Shown here: positions 1-8,408 of the stretch, one piece after another
Numbering within the stretch: position 1 is the first letter of the stretch
Layout of the letters: each line of letters begins with the position of its first letter
Assembly (NCBI RefSeq): GCF_003668635.1
Contig: NZ_RCWH01000006.1
Span: 124,001-188,000 of the forward strand
Origin: Planomicrobium sp. Y74
GTDB lineage: Bacteria > Bacillota > Bacilli > Bacillales_A > Planococcaceae
Direction: 5' to 3'
DNA length: 64,000 nt
Made by a program: the position numbers and the translations under genes
Notes under the pieces: generated by a model
Told to the model about the DNA's origin: nothing
Databases searched by the model: none
Seen by the model: the letters and a program-made list of their open reading frames with translations, nothing else

Positions 1-1
1 T

Positions 2-691
2 GTGGCGGTCGGGCTCGTCAACAGCTTCCTCATTACGGTCATCGGCATTCCCGATCTCCTCGCGACGCTCAGCATGATGTATATCGTGGCAGGGCTTCAC
101 CGCACGTATACGGAAGGTTATTCAATCTATAATAATATGCCGCTGACTTCCGGCGGCACGGCTCCCGGCCAATTGTCCGAAGCGTTTCTATGGATCGGCC
201 AGGGCCAGATGCTCGGCCTTCCGGTGCCGGTGTGGATTATGGTCGTCATGGTGCTGGCAGCGTATGTGATTTTGAATCATACGCGCTGGGGCCGCATTCT
301 TTATATGACCGGCGGCAATGCGGAGGCGGCCACCTTATCAGGCGTCAACGTGAAACGAGTGAAAACTTCGGCGTACATCATTTCCGGCGTCTTCGCTTCG
401 ATGGCGGGTATCCTGTTTACGGCACGCGTCGGTTCCGGCCAGATTGACGCCGGCGCACCGCTTTTGATGGAAGCGGTCGCGGCTGTGTTTGTCGGCTATT
501 CGGTGCTCGGTGCCGGCAAGCCGAATGCGCTCGGCACATTCTTCGGTGCAGCCGTCATCGGCATCCTGCTGAACGGGCTGACGATCCAGAACCTGCCGTA
601 TTACGCGTTCGATATCATCAAAGGGGCGGTATTGGTTGCGGCGCTCGCGGTTACGTATGTGTATGCGAAGAATAAGTTTGCGAAAACGTGA
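2..691 (+). CDS. Sugar ABC transporter permease, RbsC/XylH type (5' end outside window)
   Basis: C-terminal 229 residues of a hydrophobic inner-membrane permease of the BPD_transp_2 (ribose/xylose/galactoside) family. About six membrane segments are visible. The cytoplasmic coupling loop contains GGNAEAATLSGVNVKR, the typical stretch of RbsC-like proteins that contacts the ATPase. Family members are about 310-400 residues long, so the real start lies upstream of the window and the GTG at base 2 is simply an in-frame codon. Binding-protein and ATPase genes are expected upstream. No transport partner follows, so this is the last gene of its operon. The sugar cannot be told from this part. Confidence 0.8.
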   Translation: MAVGLVNSFLITVIGIPDLLATLSMMYIVAGLHRTYTEGYSIYNNMPLTSGGTAPGQLSEAFLWIGQGQMLGLPVPVWIMVVMVLAAYVILNHTRWGRILYMTGGNAEAATLSGVNVKRVKTSAYIISGVFASMAGILFTARVGSGQIDAGAPLLMEAVAAVFVGYSVLGAGKPNALGTFFGAAVIGILLNGLTIQNLPYYAFDIIKGAVLVAALAVTYVYAKNKFAKT

Positions 692-942
692 GTAATTTTT
701 GTTTGTAAATCTTCCTGGAATTAAAAGGGCGTTCGTAACGAGTTTTGATGCGTTTGTAGACGCTTATATATCTGCTGTTTTTTAAAGCGAGCTAAGTGTC
801 GGCAATCATATGGTAACTTTTGAATGATTCAGAAACACAAATACAATTTTAATAAATGGGAATGTTATAATTAATATGCAGCAGACTCAATGTCTGCATT
901 CTGTCCTTTTATATACTTGGAATTAATACAAAGGGGGACAAT

Positions 943-1434
943 ATGGAAATAGTATATTTCGCAGGTGGATGTTTATGGGGAGTGCAGGCTTATTTAAAAA
1001 CTTTACCTGGAGTTGCGTTTACGGAAGCGGGAAGAGCTAATGGAGCAAGTCATACACTTGAGGGTGATTACGATGGCTATGCCGAATGTGTAAAAACAGC
1101 GTTTGATCCAACAGTTGTAACACTCAGAGAATTAATGGGTTACTTCCTTGAAATCATAGATCCATACAGTTTGAATAAACAAGGACAGGATATTGGCGAG
1201 AAATATAAAACAGGAGTGTATAGTGAAGAGCCCGAACACTTAAAAGAGGTGCAGGCTTTTCTTAGCGGGAGAAACGATTATGACCGTATAGTTATAGAAG
1301 TAATGCCTCTTACAAACTATGTGAGAAGTGCAGAAGAACATCAGGATAGATTAGATAGATGGCCAAATGATTATTGCCATATTCCAAAAGAAATATTAAG
1401 CAAATATAAAAGTAAGCAGGAATCTTTAAAATGA
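943..1434 (+). CDS. msrA: Divergent peptide-methionine (S)-S-oxide reductase (MsrA-like)
   Basis: 163-residue cytosolic protein of the MsrA fold, which reduces methionine-S-sulfoxide in proteins using a catalytic cysteine. Cys10 sits in GGCLWGVQAYLKTLPGV, matching the family GCFWG motif with Phe changed to Leu. Other motifs are also altered: the usual HDPTT is IDPYS, QYRS is KYKT, and the AEDYHQ region reads AEEHQD. It is therefore a divergent subfamily member and its activity is less certain than for a textbook MsrA. A strong AAAGGGGG site lies 7-13 bases before the ATG, with a TATAAT box at 866-871. The gene is visibly A+T-richer than most of the window. It stands alone, without msrB. Confidence 0.75.
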   Translation: MEIVYFAGGCLWGVQAYLKTLPGVAFTEAGRANGASHTLEGDYDGYAECVKTAFDPTVVTLRELMGYFLEIIDPYSLNKQGQDIGEKYKTGVYSEEPEHLKEVQAFLSGRNDYDRIVIEVMPLTNYVRSAEEHQDRLDRWPNDYCHIPKEILSKYKSKQESLK

Positions 1435-1482
1435 AAATCCAGTTTACGTATAAAAGATTAACAGAAGCTGCTTAAATATAGA

Positions 1483-1510
1483 GGGAGAAAAGATCAGCAT
1501 CTTCTCTCCC
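1483..1510 (+). terminator. Stem-loop after the MsrA-like gene
   Basis: GGGAGAAAAGAT, loop CAGC, then ATCTTCTCTCCC gives a stem with one bulge, 50 bases after the stop codon of the MsrA-like gene. There is no long T-tract directly after it, so termination is probable but not certain. Confidence 0.45.
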
Positions 1511-1685
1511 TTGTCGTCTGTAAAAGGGGGTTTTTATGAATCCTTATTTTTGTTGATAGATATCTTCAGAATATATTCTTTCTAATTGCTTCCAATTATT
1601 CTGTTTTCTTCTTGAGTCACTTATATAGATATATTAGCGATTTCTAAAACAGACCCCGTCATGATTGAATAATCAGATGAAGGGC

Positions 1686-2390
1686 TTAGTCCAATAGTTT
1701 ATTCAAGTCTATTTCTTTTATCAGTTCTTCCAATACTTCCTTTTCACCTATCCGAGCTTCCACATTATCAAAATGTGGAACAATTCCAATGACTGGTATG
1801 CTGGTTGTTTTCTCAATCATTGTCAGGTTGTCTTTCACACCTTCAGATGGATTTTCCGGATAACCGTTTATAATAATACCTTTTATATTAAGACCCTTAC
1901 TTTGGGCATAGTGAGCAGTCATTGATGTAGCGTTCAGTGTCCCAACGTTAGCTTGGGTGACAATTACGATTGGTATGTTCAAATCTTTAATTAGCTCCGG
2001 TGTTCCATACAGCTCATCAATCAAAGGAACAGCCAGTCCCCCGGCCCCTTCAACGAGTATTAATTCATGGCTCTCCTGTAATACTTGATAATCCCTTTTA
2101 ATTACTTCTGGATTAATAGGGTTACCGGCTAATTGTGCAGCAAAGTGAGGAGAAAAACGAGGTTCATACAAAAAAGAATTCAGTTGTTCATTTTCTTGTG
2201 GATTATAAACTTTCCGGTAAAGTTCTACATCAGGAGCCAACCATTCTTCCCCTTCTATAATTGCTCCACATTGCACTGGTTTATAAGGAACTGCATCTAA
2301 ATTTCGTTTTCGAAATGCATATGTAAGACAAGTGGTAATAATTGTTTTTCCAACGTTGGTACTGGTGCCTGTAATAAAAATTCCGGACAA
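1686..2390 (-). CDS. bioD: ATP-dependent dethiobiotin synthetase
   Basis: 234-residue enzyme that carboxylates 7,8-diaminopelargonic acid to dethiobiotin using ATP and CO2, the penultimate step of biotin synthesis. The N-terminal P-loop GTSTNVGKT lies at about residues 6-14 (BioD signature GTDTxVGKT), followed by YKPVQCG, and the VEGAGG motif is in the middle. I place the start at a TTG at 2390, because AAGGAG (2399-2404, read on the minus strand) is then 8 bases upstream; a GTG at 2399 overlaps that site and is less likely. No other bio gene is present in the window, so the gene is detached from the pathway cluster. It lies in the A+T-rich stretch shared with the MsrA-like and cupin genes. 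Confidence 0.88.
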   Translation of the reverse strand: MSGIFITGTSTNVGKTIITTCLTYAFRKRNLDAVPYKPVQCGAIIEGEEWLAPDVELYRKVYNPQENEQLNSFLYEPRFSPHFAAQLAGNPINPEVIKRDYQVLQESHELILVEGAGGLAVPLIDELYGTPELIKDLNIPIVIVTQANVGTLNATSMTAHYAQSKGLNIKGIIINGYPENPSEGVKDNLTMIEKTTSIPVIGIVPHFDNVEARIGEKEVLEELIKEIDLNKLLD

Positions 2391-2751
2391 AAAAATCACT
2401 CCTTATTGAGATTAGCAATAGTATAGCGTATTTGCCTAATTGGAAATACCTTTTTGGATTAAGTGGGAATATTTCATTTTACAATTGAAGGGGCAGCAGT
2501 AGTCGTTCAAGCCTTGGCTAAATGACCGAGTTCGTTCAGCACTTCGCTTGGTCATCTGGGTAGGGGTTTTGTCCAAAGCACCGAAGTGATAATCCATTTG
2601 CTGCTAATCGAACTACATACCTCTCTATACAGGGGAAATTTGGTTGATGAACGAACCGTATTGTTCTCAAAGAATTTGATGAAGACTGATAATTATAACT
2701 GGAGCGGAATCAATAATAAGGTATATAAAATACAAAAAAGGTGGGGTTACC
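2391..2751. other. Intergenic stretch without a gene
   Basis: Divergent upstream region between bioD and the cupin gene. The only structure I see is a dyad at 2523-2554 (TGACCGAG / CTTGGTCA, 8-bp stem with one G-T pair, 16-base loop). No convincing BirA operator or strong sigma-A promoter was found. Confidence 0.5.
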
Positions 2752-3117
2752 ATTAAATACCAAGCTATTAATCTCAGTGAGAAACTTTCTAAATTCAATG
2801 AACATTGGTCACCGAAAGTCATTGCGGAAATGAACGATTACCAATTTAAACTCGTCAAGATAGAAGGCCACTTTGAGTGGCACGATCATCAAGGTACCGA
2901 CGAAGTATTTATCGTTCTCGATGGTGAGATGTTTATTGATTTTCGCGACGGCCAAGTTAAAATTTCCCAAGGAGAAATGTTTACAGTGCCAAAAGGGACT
3001 GAACATAAACCTTTTGCTGAGCAAGAGTGCCATATAATGCTAGTAGAGCCAAGGGGTACTGTAAACACTGGTGATATTAAAACAGAGTTAACAGCTGATA
3101 ACGATACTTGGATTTAA
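2752..3117 (+). CDS. Cupin-domain protein, probable ATT start
   Basis: About 121 residues, a single small beta-barrel cupin. Motif 1 is visible in [17 protein letters not shown] (metal-binding His, His, Glu) and motif 2 in [12 protein letters not shown] (His). Members of this subfamily usually begin with a helix like [29 protein letters not shown]. That helix is encoded in frame upstream of the first ATG (2830), beginning at ATT 2752. A good AAAAGGTGGGG site (2736-2746) stands 5-7 bases before this ATT, while the ATG at 2830 has no ribosome binding site and would remove the conserved helix. So ATT is probably the start. Function unknown; likely a metal-dependent isomerase or binding protein. 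It ends before a strong terminator. Confidence 0.8.
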   Translation: MKYQAINLSEKLSKFNEHWSPKVIAEMNDYQFKLVKIEGHFEWHDHQGTDEVFIVLDGEMFIDFRDGQVKISQGEMFTVPKGTEHKPFAEQECHIMLVEPRGTVNTGDIKTELTADNDTWI

Positions 3118-3127
3118 TTCCTGCTAT

Positions 3128-3172
3128 AAAACAGACGGAGAAAAAGAAGTCCTTTTTCTCCGTCTGTTTTTA
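3128..3172 (+). terminator. Strong intrinsic terminator after the cupin gene
   Basis: A 19-bp perfect stem (AAAACAGACGGAGAAAAAG paired with its complement, loop AAGTC) ending in TTTTTA. It starts 10 bases after the stop codon. The A-rich left arm would also allow termination in the other direction. Confidence 0.9.
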
Positions 3173-3318
3173 TTGTCTGGATAGATGGTAAGGAAAATGC
3201 CAGGAAATGCAGAAGAAAATTTTGTTTAAAAAAATTACTTCCTAAATTTAATATTAATTAAGATTTATTAACCATTTTAAGGTAATCTGAAATGGATAGT
3301 ACAAAAGGAGTGTGGCCA

Positions 3319-4323
3319 GTGGAATGCAATAATTGTTCAGTCGCTGAACTGAAGTTTGATATCAAGCTCGAAGGCGAAGCGAATCTTTCTCTGATGGACA
3401 AAGTCGTCAGCCATCTTGCACGCCGTGACATGGAAACCACAAAGAAAGAAAATAGATTGCTTTTGAGCGAACGCGGTGCGAAGGAATTCCTCGATTTCTG
3501 CTTGCATCATATGGAACCGGCAAAAGTGTCGTTTCGGATTGATAAAGGCGAATGGAACAAGATTGAAGAGATGGATCAGGTTTTCAATACGGAATGGATT
3601 GATGACGTTATCCGCAAGGAATTACTGGTCTGCCATTACCAGCCGATCGTCACAGCAGACGGAGAAATTTTCGCGTACGAGATGTTGGCGCGTTTCCACA
3701 ATGAGGACGGCACAGTCATTTACCCGAATGAAATCTTCCCGGCTGCCAAAGCACGCAGCAGGCTCTATGCGCTCGACCGGGTTTGCCGGATGGCCGCTGT
3801 ACGTCATGCCGCTGTTTTAAAAGATGTGAAGGCTTTTATTAATTTCATCCCGACGTCGATTTATTCGCCTGAGTTCTGCCTGCGGTAGACGACAAATTTG
3901 GCCAATGAATTGGGTGTTGATCCACGGCAATTAGTGTTTGAAGTGGTGGAAACTGAAAAAGTGGATGATGTCGATCATTTGCGGGAAATTCTTGCTTTCT
4001 ATAAGAAGAAAGGTTTCCAATACGCGCTGGATGATGTGGGCGAAGGCTACAGCACCATCGAATTGCTGGCGGATTTGAAGCCGCATTATATGAAACTCGA
4101 TATGCAATACGTACAGGGCGTGGCAGAAGACGTGGACAAACAGAAGACAGCGCTGCGCTTCCTGGAGAAAGCGCTCGAAGTCGGATCGGTTCCGTTGGCG
4201 GAAGGCGTCGAAACGAAAGAGGATTTCGACTGGCTGAAGCTGCAGGGCTATCAGTTGTTCCAGGGCTATTATTTCGGCAAGCCGGCAAAAGATCCTCAAG
4301 GAATTGCGACAGTTCCAGCTTAG
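3319..4323 (+). pseudogene. EAL-domain c-di-GMP phosphodiesterase-like gene with one in-frame TAG
   Basis: A continuous reading frame of about 335 codons interrupted once, by TAG at 3886-3888. Both halves are in the same frame. The N-terminal ~90 residues are a small domain I do not recognise, followed by an EAL domain: CHYQPIV, YEMLARF (EAL motif as EML), FINF, then after the stop FEVVETE, the DDVGEGYS loop (DDFGTGYS in the family), YMKLDMQYV, EGVET and FQGYYFGKP. The residues that bind metal and c-di-GMP in active enzymes are largely present. I choose GTG 3319 because AAAGGAG (3304-3310) is 8 bases upstream. TCG (Ser) to TAG by one C-to-A change is the simplest origin. The stop would remove most of the catalytic barrel, so the gene is inactive unless the stop is read through or is a sequencing error. 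Confidence 0.85.
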
Positions 4324-4387
4324 AATGAGCATTTCCTGCGGCAATAAAAAACGTTTCGGGTAAACTGAACGAAAAGGAGTGGTGGCT

Positions 4388-4981
4388 GTGCTGAGCTTTG
4401 ATCCTTATCAACAGACAGAACGCGAAAATTATAAATTGCTGGTGGGCACGATCATACCGAGGCCGATTGCTTTTGTCACAAGCAAATCCGAAGAAGGAGT
4501 CGTCAATGCGGCCCCTTTCAGTTATTTCAATATCGTGTCGTCGAATCCGCCGATGCTGTCCGTTTCCGTTCAGCGCAAGGGCGACGACAAAAAAGACACG
4601 GCGCGCAATGTGCTGTCCAGCAAGGAATTCGTCGTTCACATTGTCGATGAAGAAAATGTCTTCGAAGTCAATGAAACCGCGGCATCGCTGCCGCCCAATG
4701 AAAGCGAGATCGATGTCACCAAGCTGACGTTAATCGACAGCGAGGAAATCGATGTGCCGGCTGTTGCCCAATCGAAAGTCCGTTTTGAATGCGTCCTTGA
4801 CCAGGCAGTCGACTTGCCTAACACAGATCTGCTGATCGGCAGGATCGTCCGGATACATGTCGATGAAGCGATTTATGAAAACGGGCGCATCAATGCAGAA
4901 ATTTTGAAGCCGGTCAGCCGTCTGGCGGGAACGAACTACGCTAAATTAGGTGAAATGTTCTCGCTGAAGCGACCGGATTGA
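4388..4981 (+). CDS. Flavin reductase-like FMN-binding protein
   Basis: 197-residue protein of the flavin reductase/flavoredoxin family (split-barrel FMN fold; short-chain reductases that pass electrons from NAD(P)H to FMN). Diagnostic stretches are the early GTIIPRPIAFVTS, NAAPFSYFNIVSSNPPML and the late ILKPVSRLAGTNYAKLGE. The frame is open from GTG 4379, but AAAAGGAG ends at 4379, so the GTG at 4388 (MLSFDPYQQ) is the better start, 8 bases away. It follows the broken EAL gene by 64 bases and may share its transcript. Downstream lies the first stem-loop pair and phased repeat array. Confidence 0.85.
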   Translation: MLSFDPYQQTERENYKLLVGTIIPRPIAFVTSKSEEGVVNAAPFSYFNIVSSNPPMLSVSVQRKGDDKKDTARNVLSSKEFVVHIVDEENVFEVNETAASLPPNESEIDVTKLTLIDSEEIDVPAVAQSKVRFECVLDQAVDLPNTDLLIGRIVRIHVDEAIYENGRINAEILKPVSRLAGTNYAKLGEMFSLKRPD

Positions 4982-5065
4982 CTTAGGAATTAATTGTCTG
5001 GAATTCATGTTGGAAAGCGGTGCAAACTTTTCCTTTTATATCGGGTTATGCAAAATTCAAAATCG

Positions 5066-5135
5066 GGAGCGTATGTTTTTCGCTGTGCGAAAAACTCCAA
5101 TCTTTTAGGAAGTCGCCGCGTAAGTGGCGGCTTTT
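5066..5135 (+). terminator. Conserved stem-loop pair (copy 1)
   Basis: Two successive hairpins. The first is GGAG..TTTTTCGC-TGT-GCGAAAAA-CTCC (5066-5098). The second is CGCCGC-GTAA-GTGGCG (5114-5129) followed by GCTTTTTC, which terminates the flavin reductase transcript. The same pair, with the same order and spacing, occurs at 10443, 22359 and 54517, each beside a phased repeat array. Confidence 0.8.
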
Positions 5136-5162
5136 TCAAATTTGGGATTGGATTTTGGGTGA

Positions 5163-5368
5163 GCGCAACTAAATTGGGAAATCGCGCAACTAATATAAAA
5201 AATATGCAAAATATTTCAAGTTAATGTTCACTTCACTATACTTTAGCGTTGAATAATTGATGACCGCACCTCAAATCGATCAAGCCGCACCCCAAACGGT
5301 TCAACCCGCACCCCAAGCCAATCAAGCCGCACCCCAAAAGCTTCAACCCGCACCCCAAACCCAAAAAC
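5163..5368. repeat. Phased 21-bp repeat array A (2 + 5 units)
   Basis: Left part: GCGCAACTAA at 5163 and 5184. Then an A+T-rich spacer of about 80 bp. Right part: CCGCACCYCAA at 5264, 5285, 5306, 5327 and 5348, each exactly 21 bp apart. The ~11-base core is conserved while the 10 bases between cores vary. The array runs directly into a terminator. The same layout, with nearly identical spacer length, occurs in arrays B and C. Confidence 0.9.
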
Positions 5369-5403
5369 GCAGTCAGCTTGTTTCAGCTGACTGCGTTTTC
5401 CTC
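5364..5403. terminator. Bidirectional terminator between array A and the siderophore operon
   Basis: AAAACGCAGTCAGCT, loop TGTTTC, AGCTGACTGCGTTTT: a perfect 15-bp stem with A- and T-rich flanks. It serves the minus-strand siderophore permease genes that end at 5414 and would also stop plus-strand reading. Confidence 0.85.
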
Positions 5404-5413
5404 ATCTTCATTT

Positions 5414-6421
5414 TCATTTCTTCATCAGCAAATAAATAAAATAAGGCGCGCCGATCAATGCAGCCATGACACCAGCTGGAATGCCGGATGGCTCCAGCAG
5501 GTTGCGGCCGATGGTATCCGCCAGCAACAGCAGCCAGCCGCCGATCAAAATGGCGAGCGGCAAGAATAATTGATGGCGCGGACCGACCAATGCTTTCGCG
5601 ATATGCGGCGCCATCAGGCCGATGAATGCGATGCCGCCCGTAACGGACACAGCCGAAGCGGCCAAAGCGACCGCAGCCAATAGCATCGTGATGCGTTCTT
5701 TTTCGACGGAAACGCCTAAACCGACCGAGACCAGTTCGCTGAGCCCAAGCATATTCAAGCGATTGGCTTTATAAAGGACAAACGGAATGAGTACCAGTAA
5801 CCACGGCAGCAACGCTAGGATGAACGGCCAGTCGGTGCCCCAGATATTGCCCGCCAGCCAATTGGCGATGAAATCCACTTTTTCGCGTTCAGCGGATGAA
5901 ATCAGCACAATCATGACTCCGGACAGCGCCATCGAAAAGCCGATTCCTGTCAGAATCAGCCGGATTGGCTGAAGCCCCGTCTCCCTTTGATAAGAGAAGA
6001 GGTAGATCAAGATTGCCGTCAATAATGCGCCACCAAAAGCGACCAATGGCAATAGGTAAACGAATGAACCCGCGTCAACAGGCACGAACAAAAAGAATAA
6101 AGCGATTGCGGCGCCGGCACCGGAATTGATTCCGATGATGCCTGGGTCTGCCAGGTCATTGCGCGTAATGCTTTGCAGAATGGCACCAGACAAAGCCAGC
6201 GCCATACCGGCAAGCATCGTAATCAGGATGCGCGGCATACGGATGGAGAACAGGACGAAATTTTCCTTGAATGTGCCCTGGCCGATGAGCGCGGCAAAAA
6301 TACGGTCGTAACCCATGGATGAGTAACCTGCACCGATGCTGATGATGGCTGTCGCCAAAATCAACCCGAGCAACGTGAAAAAGAAGAAACGCTGTTTTTT
6401 AATCAAAGCTGCCTGGATCAT
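5414..6421 (-). CDS. Iron-siderophore ABC transporter permease (FecCD family, second subunit)
   Basis: 335-residue multispanning permease of the FecCD/BtuC family, about 9-10 membrane helices. The recognisable segment RMPRILITMLAGMALALSGAI and the late GGIAFIGLMAPHIAK are family hallmarks; the latter lies in the loop that contacts the ATPase. It resembles Bacillus YfhA-type proteins, partner of YfiZ in hydroxamate siderophore uptake, but the exact siderophore cannot be read from sequence. Its ATG overlaps the stop of the upstream permease by 4 bases (ATGA), so the two are translationally coupled and probably form a heterodimer in the membrane. Last gene of the operon, followed by a strong terminator. 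Confidence 0.9.
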   Translation of the reverse strand: MIQAALIKKQRFFFFTLLGLILATAIISIGAGYSSMGYDRIFAALIGQGTFKENFVLFSIRMPRILITMLAGMALALSGAILQSITRNDLADPGIIGINSGAGAAIALFFLFVPVDAGSFVYLLPLVAFGGALLTAILIYLFSYQRETGLQPIRLILTGIGFSMALSGVMIVLISSAEREKVDFIANWLAGNIWGTDWPFILALLPWLLVLIPFVLYKANRLNMLGLSELVSVGLGVSVEKERITMLLAAVALAASAVSVTGGIAFIGLMAPHIAKALVGPRHQLFLPLAILIGGWLLLLADTIGRNLLEPSGIPAGVMAALIGAPYFIYLLMKK

Positions 6422-7416
6422 GTGAACGCGCGGCCTCCTTTACGGACGATAATCAGGAAGAACGGCAAGCCGAGCATGGCGACGATTGCAGCCACCGGCG
6501 TTTCGAAAGGTGTGTTGATCGTTCTCCCGAGCAAATCGGCAAACAGCATGAAAATCGCGCCTGCTACAGCGGACATCGGGATGATGTGCCGGTAGTCGAC
6601 TCCGACGATAACGCGCACGATATGCGGCACGAGCAAGCCGACAAAAGCCATGTTTCCGGCAAGGGCTACAGCGGCGCCCGCTAAAGCAGTGATGACGACA
6701 AACAGCAATACTTTTGTGCGGTTGGTGTTTTGGCCGAGGCCGATTGCCGCTTCTTCGCTTAAACTAAGTATGGATAATTGGCGTGACAGCAGCAGCGCAA
6801 CCACCATCGCAATAAGGATGAACGGTGTGATCGTCTGCAGCTGACCCCATGTTGTGCCGATCAAGCCGCCGGCCGTCCACATGGAGATGTCTTTAGAAAT
6901 TTTAAAATACAAGCCGATGCCTTCTGCCACAGCCATAAGGAAAGCGGAAATGGCTGCACCTGCCAGCACGATCCGAAAAGGTGAGAAGCCGCCTTTTTTC
7001 ATTGAGCCAAGTCCGAATACCAAAGCACCGCCGACAGCTGCGCCGATGAAACAGGCGACCATGATGCCGAAATAGTTGGCAGCGGGAATCATGGCGAGCG
7101 TTACTGCAAGCGCTGCATTGGCACCGGCAGTCAATCCAAGAAGTCCGGGATCCGCTAATGGATTGCGTGTCATTCCCTGCATAATGGCGCCGGATACAGC
7201 CAGCGCCGCACCAACCAGAACAGCCGCCAGTTCCCGCGGCAGACGGATTTCACGGATTACTGAAATGGCATCATTTGAAGCGTTTGAAAAAAGGGCAAGC
7301 CGGATATCATTTAAGCTGATATCGGCTGCGCCAAAAGCGATGGCAGCTGTAAATGTCAGCACGAAAACGGCAACCGCCGCGAGCAGCTTGGCGAAGAAAT
7401 TAAATTTTGTCGGCAT
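6418..7416 (-). CDS. Iron-siderophore ABC transporter permease (FecCD family, first subunit)
   Basis: 332 residues, same FecCD fold as the following gene and clearly paralogous to it. Landmarks are IRLPRELAAVLVGAALAVSGAIMQGMTRNPLADPGLLG (split over helix 2-3, NPLADPGLLG being characteristic) and GNMAFVGLLVPHIVR near residue 270. It resembles Bacillus YfiZ-like permeases. It follows the binding-protein gene on the minus strand, separated by a hairpin at 7444-7477 that could lower its expression relative to the lipoprotein. Overlaps the next permease by ATGA. Confidence 0.9.
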   Translation of the reverse strand: MPTKFNFFAKLLAAVAVFVLTFTAAIAFGAADISLNDIRLALFSNASNDAISVIREIRLPRELAAVLVGAALAVSGAIMQGMTRNPLADPGLLGLTAGANAALAVTLAMIPAANYFGIMVACFIGAAVGGALVFGLGSMKKGGFSPFRIVLAGAAISAFLMAVAEGIGLYFKISKDISMWTAGGLIGTTWGQLQTITPFILIAMVVALLLSRQLSILSLSEEAAIGLGQNTNRTKVLLFVVITALAGAAVALAGNMAFVGLLVPHIVRVIVGVDYRHIIPMSAVAGAIFMLFADLLGRTINTPFETPVAAIVAMLGLPFFLIIVRKGGRAFT

Positions 7417-7443
7417 AAGGCATCATCATTTCTGTTAAGGATA

Positions 7444-7480
7444 AAAAGGAATTCCCGAGGATTCAGGAATTCCTTTTCTT
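7444..7480 (-). terminator. Hairpin between siderophore-binding lipoprotein and permease genes
   Basis: AAAAGGAATTCC paired with GGAATTCCTTTT around a 10-base loop, T-rich on both strands. It lies inside the operon, so it probably gives partial read-through and more binding protein than permease. Confidence 0.7.
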
Positions 7481-7485
7481 TTTTA

Positions 7486-8403
7486 TTATTTCAAGAAATT
7501 CTCTTTGAAGAATTCCAATTGATGATCCAGTGAAAGAGGATCGTTGAAATAGAATTCCTTGGCGTTCGCTTCAAAGACATGGCCGTTTTTCACAGCTTCC
7601 GTATTTTTGTAGACATCTGTTTCCTGGAACGAATTGTCCTGTTCGGAGTCTTTGCTGAAGATTACGTAGTCGCCCATGTATTCAGGCAATACTTCCTGTG
7701 ACAAAGCGTAATAACCGTCTTTCAATGCCATTTCTTCCACTTTCTCCGGCATTTTCAATTTCATTTCCTGATAAAGGATTTCCGTTCCGCGGCCCCAGCT
7801 GTCGCCGAACACGTAAATTTGCTTATCGAAGTTCTCGATGACCGACACAGTTGCGTCCTCACCGATTTCTGCACGGATTTCTTCGCCCGCAGTTTGCGCG
7901 CGCTCTTTAAAATCATCAATCCAGGCTTGAGCTTCTTCTTCTTTATTCACTGCTTTTCCGATTTCAAGATGCTGCGTCAGGTAATCCACATTATTGTAAG
8001 TAAATGTAACTGTCGGTGCGATTTCGTTCAGCTTATCAATATTTTTCATGGTGGACGAACCGATGATTAAATCCGGATCCAACTCGATAATTTTCTCGAG
8101 GTCATCTTCAGCAACTTCTTCAACGTCCGTCAATTGCGTTTCGAAACGTGGATTCATTTTCGACCATGAATCCACCCCGACCATTGGTACATCAAGCGCC
8201 ATGACGTTCCCTGCATAAGTCGACAATACAACCACACGCTGCGGATCTGCAGGGACTTCAATCGGTCCTGTTTCTGATTCATATGTAATGGTTTCCGGCT
8301 TCGATTCCGCCGAAGCTTCATCTTTTTCGTCCGTTGACTCTGAGTTGCATGCTGCAAGGAATAAAGCAGCCAATAAAACCAGCAGGAATGTTAATTTTTT
8401 CAT
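7486..8403 (-). CDS. Iron-siderophore substrate-binding lipoprotein
   Basis: 305 residues. Signal peptide with a lipobox (LLAALFLAAC, lipidated Cys at about 19), then an acidic linker and a type III periplasmic-binding-protein domain. Landmarks are TGPIEVPADPQRVVVLSTYAGNVMALDVPMVGV and LEKIIELDPDLIIGS, typical of FecB/FhuD/FeuA-like proteins that hand Fe(III)-siderophore to FecCD permeases. It lies first after the ATPase gene on the minus strand (5-base gap) and before the two permeases, completing one uptake system. The Fur box upstream of the ATPase gene implies iron repression of the set. Confidence 0.92.
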   Translation of the reverse strand: MKKLTFLLVLLAALFLAACNSESTDEKDEASAESKPETITYESETGPIEVPADPQRVVVLSTYAGNVMALDVPMVGVDSWSKMNPRFETQLTDVEEVAEDDLEKIIELDPDLIIGSSTMKNIDKLNEIAPTVTFTYNNVDYLTQHLEIGKAVNKEEEAQAWIDDFKERAQTAGEEIRAEIGEDATVSVIENFDKQIYVFGDSWGRGTEILYQEMKLKMPEKVEEMALKDGYYALSQEVLPEYMGDYVIFSKDSEQDNSFQETDVYKNTEAVKNGHVFEANAKEFYFNDPLSLDHQLEFFKENFLK

Positions 8404-8408
8404 TATGG

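Noticed and set aside
2400..2460. BirA operator in front of bioD
   Set aside because: No TTAAC/GTTAA inverted repeat with the required spacing was found.
3845..4639. 264-codon minus-strand frame over the EAL and flavin reductase genes
   Set aside because: Antisense shadow with no start signal or family similarity.
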